NCBI GenBank assembly: GCA_900767675.1
Contig: CAAFZX010000007.1
Span: forward strand, 95,095-159,094
Length of the DNA: 64,000 nt
From: an uncultured Collinsella sp.
GTDB lineage: Bacteria; Actinomycetota; Coriobacteriia; Coriobacteriales; Coriobacteriaceae
Direction: 5' to 3'
Part shown: in pieces, positions 54,721-64,000 of the stretch
Layout of the letters: each line of letters begins with the position of its first letter
Position numbering within the stretch: the first letter of the stretch is position 1
Notes under the pieces: generated by a model
What the model was told of the DNA's origin: nothing
What the model saw: only the letters and a program-made list of their open reading frames with translations
Database searches by the model: none
Translations under genes and position numbers: made by a program

Positions 54721-55098
54721 ATGATTCCCGGATCGAACAAGGACCATCCGTCCTTCTTAAAGTCGTTTTCCTACGCCATGGAGGGCTTCGTCACCGCCAT
54801 CAAGACCGAGCGCAACATCAAGGTCATGCTCCTGGCAGGCGTGTGCACCGTCATTGCCGGTTGCATCGTGGGGCTCGACATTGCCGAGTGGGCCACGGTT
54901 ATCATCTGCTGCGGCCTGGTGATTCACGGCGAGCTGTGCAATACCGCTATGGAGGCGATCGTCGACCTGGCGACCCAGGAACTTCATCCGCTGGCGAAGC
55001 GCGCCAAGGATATCGCCGCCGCCTCCGTATACGTTCTTTCCATCACCGCCGCGATTGTGGGCTTGCTGGTATTTGCCCACGCGCTTGGCTTTATTTAG
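54721..55098 (+). CDS. dgkA: Diacylglycerol/undecaprenol kinase
   Basis: Small integral membrane kinase; in Gram-positives this form mainly phosphorylates undecaprenol. The 125-residue product has three membrane helices and the family active-site segment ELCNTAMEAIVDL near residue 75, followed by KRAKDIAAASV. It lies between ybeY and era, as in many Firmicutes. Confidence 0.94.
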   Translation: MIPGSNKDHPSFLKSFSYAMEGFVTAIKTERNIKVMLLAGVCTVIAGCIVGLDIAEWATVIICCGLVIHGELCNTAMEAIVDLATQELHPLAKRAKDIAAASVYVLSITAAIVGLLVFAHALGFI

Positions 55099-55110
55099 AA
55101 AGGGATTTTC

Positions 55111-56187
55111 ATGTCCGACAATATGCAGCCTATCGATGAAATTCTGGACGACGAGTCCCTGGATGCGGTGGATGCCGAAGCGAACGAGGCCTATGAGGAT
55201 GTCGAGGAATTCGACCCGTTTGAGGGCATGAGCGACGAGGAACTCGACGCCCTGTGCGACGAGGACGACAGCCTCGCGGGCTTTGGCGACGTTGAGCCCG
55301 GTTTCCGCAGCGGCTTTGTGGCCTTGGTCGGCCGCCCCAACGCCGGCAAGTCCACGCTGCTCAACGCCTGCTATGGTAAAAAGGTTGCCATCACCTCGCC
55401 GGTGGCCCAGACGACCCGCCGTCGCATGCGCGCCGTCGTCAATCGCCCCGGCTACCAGCTGGTCTTTGTCGATACCCCGGGTATTCACAAGCCCAAGGAC
55501 GGTCTGGGATCCGAGCTCAACAAGAGCGCGCTGTTCGAGCTGAACGATGTCGATGTCGTCGCGTTTTTGATTGATGCCACCAAACCGATCGGCAGGGGAG
55601 ACGCTTGGGTTGCCGAGCGCGTCAAGAATGCCCGTTCCAAGAAGGTCCTGGTGCTCACTAAGGCCGATGAGGCCGACCCCGCACAGGTCATGGAGCAGCT
55701 TAAGGCAGCCCACGAGCTCATGGAATATGACGACGAGATCGTGACGTCGTCGGTCAAGAACTTCAATGTCGATGCTTTTATCGAGACCGTTGCGCACTTT
55801 TTGCCCGAGGGTCCGCGTTGGTTCCCCGAGGACATGGGCACCGACGCTTCCGACGAGACGCTCGTTGCCGAGTTTGTGCGCGAGAAGGTCTTGCGCCGCA
55901 CTCGCGACGAGATTCCGCACTCCGTTGGCGTGATCTGCGATGCGCTCGAGCAGACCAAGAAGGTGCTGCGCGTGCACGCCACCATTTACGTCGAGCGCGA
56001 GGGCCAAAAGGGCATCATCATCGGCAAGGGCGGCGAGATGATTAAGCATATCGGTATCGACGCCCGTCGCGATCTTGAGCGCATCTTTGGCACCCAGGTC
56101 TTTTTGGAGCTGGACGTGAAGGTCAAGGCCGGCTGGCGCGACGATGAGGCTCAGATTCGCCGCTTTGGCTACAACGCCGAGGACTAA
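55111..56187 (+). CDS. era: GTPase Era with acidic N-terminal extension
   Basis: 16S rRNA-binding GTPase needed for 30S assembly. The GTPase domain has G1 GRPNAGKS (74-81), G3 DTPGIHKP and G4 TKAD; the C-terminal KH domain has GIIIGKGGEMIKHIG. At 358 residues it is about 55-60 longer than usual because of an acidic N-terminus (residues 1-65, rich in Asp/Glu). AAAGGG precedes ATG 55111, and no internal start at the GTPase boundary has a clear ribosome site, so the extension is probably real. Confidence 0.95.
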   Translation: MSDNMQPIDEILDDESLDAVDAEANEAYEDVEEFDPFEGMSDEELDALCDEDDSLAGFGDVEPGFRSGFVALVGRPNAGKSTLLNACYGKKVAITSPVAQTTRRRMRAVVNRPGYQLVFVDTPGIHKPKDGLGSELNKSALFELNDVDVVAFLIDATKPIGRGDAWVAERVKNARSKKVLVLTKADEADPAQVMEQLKAAHELMEYDDEIVTSSVKNFNVDAFIETVAHFLPEGPRWFPEDMGTDASDETLVAEFVREKVLRRTRDEIPHSVGVICDALEQTKKVLRVHATIYVEREGQKGIIIGKGGEMIKHIGIDARRDLERIFGTQVFLELDVKVKAGWRDDEAQIRRFGYNAED

Positions 56188-56202
56188 GGACCCGCGGCGC
56201 GC

Positions 56203-56952
56203 ATGGCAGGCTCCCGGACATATCGCACGAAGGTGCTCGTCCTCGATAAGACGAAGCTCAAAGAGACGGACCTGATCCTGACGATGCTTGACGAGCGGGG
56301 TCGGCAGGTTCGCGCCGTGGCAAAGGGCGCCCGTAAACCCGGTGGGCGCCTGGCTGCGCGCTGTGAGCTGTTCTGTACCGTCGATATGCTGCTCGCGCAT
56401 GGACGGTCGCTCGATGTGGTTTCCCAGGCCGAGCTTATGGAGGCGCCGCTCGGCGCTGCGCCCGATTACGAGACGACCTGCGCCGCAAGCGCGATCGCCG
56501 AGGTCGCGCGCGTGTGCTCGTTCGAGGACGCCGAGGACCCGTTTACCTTTGCCATAACGCAGCGAGCGCTTGCCCTGGTGGGCAGTGGGCTCGACACGGC
56601 GCATATGGATCTACTTGTGGCGGCATATGTCTTTAAACTGTTGTCGCACGTTGGCTACCGACCCGATTTTTCGGCCTGCGTGCTGTGCGGAGACCCCATG
56701 CTGTCGTATTTTTCGCCCCGGGCGGGCGGTCTCATGTGCGGGTCGTGCGCGTCGAGCGTTCCGGGTGCCGAGCTGGTGTCGACCGGTGAGGTCGCGTGGC
56801 TGCGCGCCCTCATGTCCATGACCTTCGATGCACTCATGGCCGAGAGGGTCGACCCTCATACCGCAGCCTTTTTGTTGGGGCTGTCGCATGTTTGGGCTGC
56901 GACGCACGCCGATCAGCGCCTCCGTGCGATGGAATTCATGTTGGGTCGGTGA
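56203..56952 (+). CDS. recO: DNA repair protein RecO
   Basis: Recombination mediator that loads RecA with RecR. The 249-residue protein has the N-terminal OB fold (YRTKVLVLDKTKLKETDLILTMLDERG, split by conserved residues) and a C-terminal zinc site (CVLCGD ... MCGSC). The era-recO order is widely conserved. ATG 56203 lies 15 bases after the era stop. Confidence 0.95.
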   Translation: MAGSRTYRTKVLVLDKTKLKETDLILTMLDERGRQVRAVAKGARKPGGRLAARCELFCTVDMLLAHGRSLDVVSQAELMEAPLGAAPDYETTCAASAIAEVARVCSFEDAEDPFTFAITQRALALVGSGLDTAHMDLLVAAYVFKLLSHVGYRPDFSACVLCGDPMLSYFSPRAGGLMCGSCASSVPGAELVSTGEVAWLRALMSMTFDALMAERVDPHTAAFLLGLSHVWAATHADQRLRAMEFMLGR

Positions 56953-56976
56953 TGATGCGCAGGCGCGGGCTGCTTG

Positions 56977-56985
56977 TGGTAACAT
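56977..56985 (+). promoter_or_regulatory. Candidate rpsO promoter element
   Basis: TGG-TAACAT (56977-56985) looks like an extended -10 and leaves a leader of about 100 bases before rpsO. GGCGA/TCGCC-type pairings around 57046-57070 could fold in this leader. S15 autoregulates through leader structures in several bacteria; that is not shown here. Confidence 0.4.
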
Positions 56986-57090
56986 ACCGACCTGTTGGTA
57001 CCTCGACCTTGGTTGCTCGCTCCACCGGCGGCTTCCCAGTCCGAGGCGAATCGAGTCGCCCGCGGGCGACGTAAAACGAAAGGTGAAACA

Positions 57091-57369
57091 ATGACTGTTT
57101 CCAAAGAGCGCAAGGCGGAGCTGACTGCCCAGTTCGGTAACACCCCGGTCGACACCGGCAACCCCAAGGTTCAGGTCGCCATCCTGTCCGAGCGCATCAA
57201 GGAGCTGACCGAGCACATGAAGTCCCACCAGAAGGACTTCCACACCCGTCGTGGCCTGCTCATGCTCGTCGGTCGTCGTCGTCGTCTTCTCTCCTACATC
57301 AAGAAGAACGACATCGTCGAGTACCGTGAGCTCATCAAGGCTCTGGGCATCCGCGACAACATCCAGTAA
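57091..57369 (+). CDS. rpsO: 30S ribosomal protein S15
   Basis: Primary 16S rRNA-binding protein of 92 residues with the family core (NTPVDTGNPKVQVAILSERI, then HRxxLLMLVGRRRRLL-like segment and YIKKNDIVEYRELIKALGIR). ATG 57091 is chosen because GAAAGGTG precedes it and the family begins at MTVSKERK. rpsO-pnp is the common bacterial order; here a terminator separates them. Confidence 0.96.
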   Translation: MTVSKERKAELTAQFGNTPVDTGNPKVQVAILSERIKELTEHMKSHQKDFHTRRGLLMLVGRRRRLLSYIKKNDIVEYRELIKALGIRDNIQ

Positions 57370-57385
57370 GGATTTGTACATGCTA

Positions 57386-57416
57386 AGAGCGTCCTGCGCA
57401 GCGGGGCGCTCTTTTT
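57386..57416 (+). terminator. Intrinsic terminator after rpsO
   Basis: AGAGCG-CC pairs with GG-CGCTCT, followed by five T, between rpsO and pnp. Confidence 0.85.
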
Positions 57417-57519
57417 GTGTAAGGGCGCGAACAATCACGCTCTGAAGCGTGGCGGGGGCAGGGGGCCCGCGTCACATGAGAAGCCCGCAGGCAAGGGGCC
57501 TGTGGGGTAAAGGAGAACA

Positions 57520-59766
<2,247 letters not shown>

Positions 59767-59789
59767 CAGCCGCATATAAGCAGCTCAAC

Positions 59790-59820
59790 AAGGGCGACTC
59801 CGGACAGGGGTCGCCCTTTT
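59790..59820 (+). terminator. Intrinsic terminator after pnp
   Basis: AAGGGCGAC (59790-59798) pairs with GTCGCCCTT (59810-59818) and runs into TTTT. It marks the end of the housekeeping region. Confidence 0.9.
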
Positions 59821-59880
59821 GCTATTTTGTTAGACAGTCTATTCGGTCATCAGATATCAACCTGATCGAAGGCTTTGTTA

Positions 59881-60990
59881 GACCACTATTGACATATAGG
59901 TGATACTGCCGTGGTATTAAGAAACAAGTAACCACGGTATTGAATCAGCATGAACGTTGAGGATTTGGACACCACCTTCAAGAAGAATATGGCAAAACTC
60001 AGCAAGTCCGAGTGCCGCCGTGCAATAAAGACGGTGCGCGACTTCATCCTCGCCTCCATGTTCGACGATGCGGCGTGAGGCGACTGCGAGATAGAGCGTT
60101 GCCCCCGTTGCGGCTCGGTCGCTATCGTCAAGAAGGGCAAGTCCAGGAACGGTGAGCAGCGCTATCTCTGCCGCGACTGCGGCAGGACGTTCTCCGACTC
60201 CGCCGACCGTATCCTCGGCGCGAGCAAGTTGCTACTCGAGACCCGGATGGCCTATGCCGAGTGCTTCGTCCTCATGTTCCCGCTGCGCGAGTGCGCAAAT
60301 CGCTGCTGCGTCTGCCTCAAGACCGCGTTTACCATGCGCCACAGGTTTATCGAGTGCCTGAAGGGATATTCTCCCGAGTTCCACGTCGGACAGGGGCAGG
60401 CCTGCGAACTCGACGAGACGTTCTTCCCCGAGTCCTTCAAGGGCAACTATTCCAAGGGCTCCTTCAACCTGCCGAGAAAGGCGCGCCCTCGTGGCGAGCA
60501 GTTTCACAAATGCGACTTCTCCCGCGAGCGGATTTGCGTAATAATGGGCATATTCGACACGAACGCTACCTTCTTCGACGTCTTGGGGCGAAGTGTGGTC
60601 TCGCGCAATCGCGCGGAGAAAGCCCTTCGCGGCCGTATCGGCGCAGGCACGGTCGTCGCCACGGTCAAGGCAACCGCATGCATCAACCTGCTGCACGACC
60701 TGAAGGTTGCCTTGCATAAGTCTTATGAGTCCGCTGACCGCTCGGAGGGCACTATCAGCCGCATCAACACCCTTCATTCGCTCCTCGATTCGTTCGCGGC
60801 ACGCTTCAAGGGCGTATCCACAAAGCACCTCGGCGCCTACCTCGACTGGTTCCGCTAGCGCCACACTTTCATGGTGATCGACTTCCACACGGTGGAGTAC
60901 ACGGTCGCCCGTCAGCTCGCCAACAGCGCCCGCGCGATCCGCATTCGCGACATGTTTAACGTCCTTCCGCCATATATTGACTACTGGGTC
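59881..60990 (+). mobile_element. Decayed IS1595-type insertion sequence
   Basis: About 1.1 kb containing the transposase remnant. Tentative ends are an imperfect inverted pair: GACCACTATTGACATATAGG (59881-59900) and the reverse complement of 60971-60990 (about 15 of 20 alignable with gaps). No clear target duplication was found, and a TTTGTTAGAC direct repeat (59826-59835, 59874-59883) lies just outside the left end. The borders are uncertain; the last codons of the old reading frame run to 61005. Confidence 0.45.
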
Positions 60991-61005
60991 TTGTGGACGG
61001 CATAG
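59950..61005 (+). pseudogene. IS1595-family (ISXO2-like) transposase with two nonsense codons
   Basis: The frame reads through 351 codons with two in-frame stops: TGA at 60076-60078 and TAG at 60856-60858. The product would have an N-terminal helical part, a zinc ribbon (CPRCGS ... CRDCGR), and a DDE-type ISXO2 domain (ACELDETFFPES, then HSLLDSF and KGVSTKHLGAYLDWF). Both stops differ from TGG (Trp) by a single G-to-A change, and Trp fits at least the second site. The longest intact piece, 60229-60858, lacks the zinc ribbon. Probably inactive. Confidence 0.8.
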
Positions 61006-61053
61006 TCCGCTAAAATGGTCGCACCGTGGTATACACGAGAGATAGGAACCGCC

Positions 61054-61242
61054 ATGCCGTCGAACATACCCGCAACCACCATCAGGATTGAGCCGGAGGT
61101 GAAGAGGGAGGCATCTGCCATCCTCGATGAACTCGGCCTTTCCATGTCCACTGCGGTGAACATGTTCCTCCGTGCGGTGATCCGCGAGGGTGGCATGCCG
61201 TTCGATATGAAGGTCGGTAAAAGCAGGAGCGACAATCAATAA
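61054..61242 (+). CDS. RelB/DinJ-family antitoxin-like ribbon-helix-helix protein
   Basis: A 62-residue protein that looks like a RelB/DinJ antitoxin: a beta-strand TTIRIEPEVKREASAILDEL start and a helix LSMSTAVNMFLRAVIREGGMPF typical of that family. No RelE/YafQ-type toxin gene follows; its stop instead overlaps by one base the start of the restriction-modification gene. A short palindrome (CGTG-GTATA-CACG, 61025-61037) sits upstream and could be its operator. Either an orphan antitoxin or a regulator of the R-M gene; the latter is inferred. Confidence 0.8.
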   Translation: MPSNIPATTIRIEPEVKREASAILDELGLSMSTAVNMFLRAVIREGGMPFDMKVGKSRSDNQ

Positions 61243-63764
61243 TGGCTTATGAATCCAATAGCTTTGCAGAGCATCACTTAACTCGTTTGCCCGTCCTCTC
61301 CAAACTCCTTGAGCTGGGATGGGAACGCGACCAAATCCAATGCCCGGGCCCCGATTCAAATGACAAGGAATGGAGGGTTCCGAAAAATCCGTCATCAGCC
61401 GCAAGACGCGAATCGAACGCGAGCTTCGATGGCTTTCCAGTCGATATTGCAATATTCGACAGTGCATCCCACAAAGGCGACTGGAGACATGCGAAGATCA
61501 TTATCGAGTGCAAGACACCGGGAGACTCAACAGGTTTAAGCGAGCTTGAAACATATATGGGACTTGAGCCACAAGTCCGATTGGGCGTACTTACCGATGG
61601 CACGTCCTTTACAAAGGTGTATAAGCTGCCGTCTGGAAACTACAGCGTCGTAGAGTCAGCCGAACTCCCAGCTCCAAATGAAAACCTCATCTTAAAAGAG
61701 AACGTTTGCTACTCCGATCTAAAGGTTCCGGAAAGCGACTTGCTAAAGAGCCTTTTTGCATCCTTGCTTGACCTGGTTGTCTCGGAAGACAGTAAATCTA
61801 CGAGACCGGAAGCGCGGCTGAATCAAATTTGCAATTTAATCCTTGTCAAGCTTCAGTCTGATCTTGATGCAAGGGCGATCAAAGCAAAATCTGTTGATTT
61901 TCAAATCGAAGATACTCCCATTGCCAGTCAATCCGGTATAAATCGGCTTTTCAAACGATACAAAAGCGACAGGCGCGATCTATTCAGCGATGATGAGCCC
62001 GACCAAATCCTATTCGATTCCACGACGATTCATGCTGCTGTTGCTGAACTTCAGCGATTTGATCTTGTTGACGTAAGCCCGGAAGCACTTTCGTTAGCCT
62101 TCCAGGTCTTTCGCAATGCAAACTTAAAAGTCGGCGATGGACAATACTTTACGCCAGCAAGGGTGGTTTCCGCCGCGACGAAAATGATGTGCATTGAGCC
62201 GACTGACAAGGTGATTGATATCGCATGCGGAACGGGAGGGTTCCTCAGCCAAGCCTACCTTACTATTTTGGATAAAATACCCGAGGCCGATGCCGTCAGA
62301 TGGGCCAATGCGAAACTCTACGGCATTGACCGTGATGATATTAACGTAAAACTCGCACGTGCGCTGATGGTTGGAGTCGGAGACGGGTCTACACACGTCA
62401 AGCTTGGCGATTCGATCAGAAAGGCAAAATGGGGCGATTATGGCCATGGGCTCGCAGATTCCCTTCAAGACGATAGTTACGATGTCGTTTTGACGAATCC
62501 TCCGTTTGGAAAGAACTTAAAGCTAAGCGCCACCGACGCTGGGTATGACAATCTGACCATCTGTAAGCACTCGAAAAACGGGAAGCCTTCAGACAGCTAC
62601 TGTTCCACGGAGCTGGGAATCGCTTTTGTTGAGAGAGCATGGAGGCTACTCCATAAAGGGGGTCGTCTCGGTATTGTCCTCCCAGAGACATATTTCTTCT
62701 CAGCGAGCTACAAGTGGTTCAGGGATTGGCTAGATGCGCATTTCACATTGAAGGGCGTGCTGAATATTCCCATGGAAGCCTTTCAGGGTTTCTGTCGAGC
62801 AAAGACTAATTTCTATGTGTTTGAAAAGTCTGAAGAAGGCGCCTGCGATAATTCTGATGCGACTCCGTGGTTTATCGGAAACTATACGTGGGTCTCAAAT
62901 GCCCCGACAATCGGAATCAACAAAGATGGCAGAACATTGTACGTTGTAAGTAGGGCTGAGAATAAAAGAACTAGTGATATTGACGATAAGGCGATCGAGG
63001 ATGTGATTTCCCTGATTGATGGCGATGGCGAAACGGATACCGCATCCTTCTACCCAACTAAGCCGCTTTCCGAAAGCCTTCTAGGTGTGCCCCAATATTG
63101 CGACAGAAGATCAACCATTGCAGTGGAAAAATGGATTTCTGAAAATCTGAAAGGCTTCTGGCCGGTCTCATTAGGAGAGCTTGTTGATAAGGGAATCCTA
63201 AAATCAAGAGGCGGACACGGAAGCCCCTCTCAAGACTTCAGAAATGGCGACATTCCATACATCAAGGTTTCTGACCTGCGTAATCGACAAGTCAATATCA
63301 ATAGCACCAATATGGTGACATTACAAACTGCCAAAAAATTCTGGAAAAGCTCGGTCAGCGGAATCAATCCATGGGACGTTATAACTCCAGCGAGAGCCTC
63401 AAAGAATATCGGTGAGCCAGTAATGGTTCTGCCGGGGCAAGAGAAGGCGGTCTACACAAAGGAAGTTCTGATTCTCAGAGCCGCTGAGTCAGCGCCAATA
63501 GACAATTTTTACATTGCCTGGGCTCTTATGCTGCCTTCCGTCCAGGCGCAATGGAGTCGTGTCGTTCTGATGCAGACGAATAGAGAAGATCTAGGCGATA
63601 GGTGGAGGGAGGTTGTTGTTCCCTTTTCTGATGACGTTGCAGCTACTAAAAAAGTATCAAAGGATGTAAAAAACTACTATTTAGGTCTTTCGATGCTCAA
63701 CGATTCCCTCGCCTCCAGCCTCTCTAAATGGGGTAAAAAAATTAGTTTAAGGGTCCCAGTTTAA
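61242..63764 (+). CDS. Single-chain restriction-modification enzyme (HSDR_N + HsdM + HsdS-like)
   Basis: The 840-residue protein seems to combine three functions. Residues ~1-140 match a type I HsdR N-terminal nuclease with PVD (66-68) and ECK (89-91), a PD-(D/E)XK site. Residues ~265-560 are an N6-adenine methyltransferase: GQYFTP (300-305), SAM motif DIACGTGGF (326-334) and NPPF (419-422). Residues ~638-840 resemble one HsdS target-recognition half (WPVSLGELVDKGILKSRGG and IPYIKVSDL). No helicase motor is present, so this is type IIG-like rather than type I. Base composition is visibly more AT-rich than the housekeeping genes, a sign of transfer. Coupled to the upstream antitoxin-like gene. 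Confidence 0.85.
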   Translation: MAYESNSFAEHHLTRLPVLSKLLELGWERDQIQCPGPDSNDKEWRVPKNPSSAARRESNASFDGFPVDIAIFDSASHKGDWRHAKIIIECKTPGDSTGLSELETYMGLEPQVRLGVLTDGTSFTKVYKLPSGNYSVVESAELPAPNENLILKENVCYSDLKVPESDLLKSLFASLLDLVVSEDSKSTRPEARLNQICNLILVKLQSDLDARAIKAKSVDFQIEDTPIASQSGINRLFKRYKSDRRDLFSDDEPDQILFDSTTIHAAVAELQRFDLVDVSPEALSLAFQVFRNANLKVGDGQYFTPARVVSAATKMMCIEPTDKVIDIACGTGGFLSQAYLTILDKIPEADAVRWANAKLYGIDRDDINVKLARALMVGVGDGSTHVKLGDSIRKAKWGDYGHGLADSLQDDSYDVVLTNPPFGKNLKLSATDAGYDNLTICKHSKNGKPSDSYCSTELGIAFVERAWRLLHKGGRLGIVLPETYFFSASYKWFRDWLDAHFTLKGVLNIPMEAFQGFCRAKTNFYVFEKSEEGACDNSDATPWFIGNYTWVSNAPTIGINKDGRTLYVVSRAENKRTSDIDDKAIEDVISLIDGDGETDTASFYPTKPLSESLLGVPQYCDRRSTIAVEKWISENLKGFWPVSLGELVDKGILKSRGGHGSPSQDFRNGDIPYIKVSDLRNRQVNINSTNMVTLQTAKKFWKSSVSGINPWDVITPARASKNIGEPVMVLPGQEKAVYTKEVLILRAAESAPIDNFYIAWALMLPSVQAQWSRVVLMQTNREDLGDRWREVVVPFSDDVAATKKVSKDVKNYYLGLSMLNDSLASSLSKWGKKISLRVPV

Positions 63765-63779
63765 ATGGGACCCTTTTTT
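63751..63779 (+). terminator. Terminator overlapping the end of the R-M gene
   Basis: GGGTCCCA (63751-63758) pairs with TGGGACCC (63766-63773), followed by six T. The left arm lies inside the last codons and the stop TAA (63762-63764) is in the loop. Confidence 0.88.
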
Positions 63780-63860
63780 ATCAAAGCTCTTTATGCCATT
63801 TCTGGTCTAATAGAGTCTTATTGAAAGCCACGTATTGGTATTTCCCCAGATATAACCGAC

Positions 63861-63889
63861 CAAAATAAACCTGTCCCTTTTTGACAGGT
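63861..63889 (-). terminator. Candidate - strand terminator
   Basis: ACCTGTC (63869-63875) pairs with GACAGGT (63883-63889). Read on the - strand the stem is followed by TTTATTTT, which would suit a leftward gene beyond the window edge. Confidence 0.4.
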
Positions 63890-63915
63890 CTGGGGCCATC
63901 GGGGGCCGGGGCGGG

Positions 63916-64000
63916 TTAAGTTTGTCGCGAGTTCCGCACGCAAAGGAAAGCACTTAATGTGCTTTCCGTCTTGCGCAGGACTGTAGAGCAGCAAACTTAA
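63916..64000. repeat. Long imperfect palindrome at the window edge
   Basis: TTAAGTTTG (63916-63924) and CAAACTTAA (63992-64000) are perfect 9-bp ends of an ~85-base imperfect palindrome. Its core is GGAAAGCAC-TTAAT-GTGCTTTCC (about 63946-63968), and intermediate arms pair partially. Function unknown; the right flank is not in view. Confidence 0.6.

Noticed and set aside
63915..64000. GTTAAGT and ACTTAA at the ends of the edge palindrome, resembling integron attC core sites
   Set aside because: The two sites are in the opposite order to attC (RYYYAAC first, GTTRRRY last), and no cassette gene or integrase is seen.

Overview
The window reads as a chromosomal segment of a high-GC, anaerobic member of the Coriobacteriia, most like Collinsella. 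This is inferred from an actinobacterial-type integration host factor (mIHF) gene, a PPDK/PPDK-regulator pair, a fermentative AdhE, GC-rich codon use and gene orders shared with both Actinobacteria and Firmicutes. No rRNA, tRNA or CRISPR array was found. Genes run almost entirely on the + strand; only a phosphotransferase gene, adhE and rpmB are on the - strand.

Layout. 1-7051: glyQ-glyS, the PPDK regulatory protein and ppdK. 7167-9974: a large secreted protein with an aerolysin-like (beta-pore-forming toxin-like) central module. 10123-16745: rplS, rnhB, then yraN-comM-dprA (DNA processing and natural transformation), trmFO and xerC. 16962-27088: a dense translation, envelope and isoprenoid run, rpsB-tsf / pyrH-frr-uppS-cdsA-dxr-rseP-ispG-proS. 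27268-30769 (- strand): a small-molecule kinase-like protein and adhE. 30923-31968: a RAYT-type transposase gene between 49-bp inverted hairpin elements. 32073-38036: rpmB (-), then the pyrimidine operon pyrR-pyrB-pyrC-pyrK-pyrD-pyrF behind a structured leader. 38277-40687: mihF-gmk-rpoZ-thiI. 40902-44953: comEA-comEC (DNA uptake) and holA. 45087-53238: rpsT, lepA, dusB, hemW, a membrane-anchored DnaJ-like protein, dnaJ and mtaB. 53219-59766: phoH-ybeY-dgkA-era-recO, rpsO and pnp. 59881-64000: an accessory region with a decayed IS1595-type element, a RelB/DinJ-like ribbon-helix-helix gene overlapping a single-chain restriction-methylation-specificity enzyme, and hairpins up to the window edge.

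Most genes are housekeeping in conserved syntenic blocks. The most interesting signals are: (1) an identical 20-bp box, two TTTGGT half-sites 11 bp apart, upstream of both competence operons (yraN-comM-dprA and comEA-comEC) at similar distances, suggesting an undescribed competence regulon; (2) the secreted aerolysin-like protein; (3) the antitoxin-like regulator coupled to a fused R-M-S enzyme; (4) the RAYT gene bracketed by inverted REP-like elements; (5) xerC, whose N-terminal domain appears to need a non-canonical ATA start; and (6) a DnaJ paralogue whose C-terminal domain is replaced by membrane helices.
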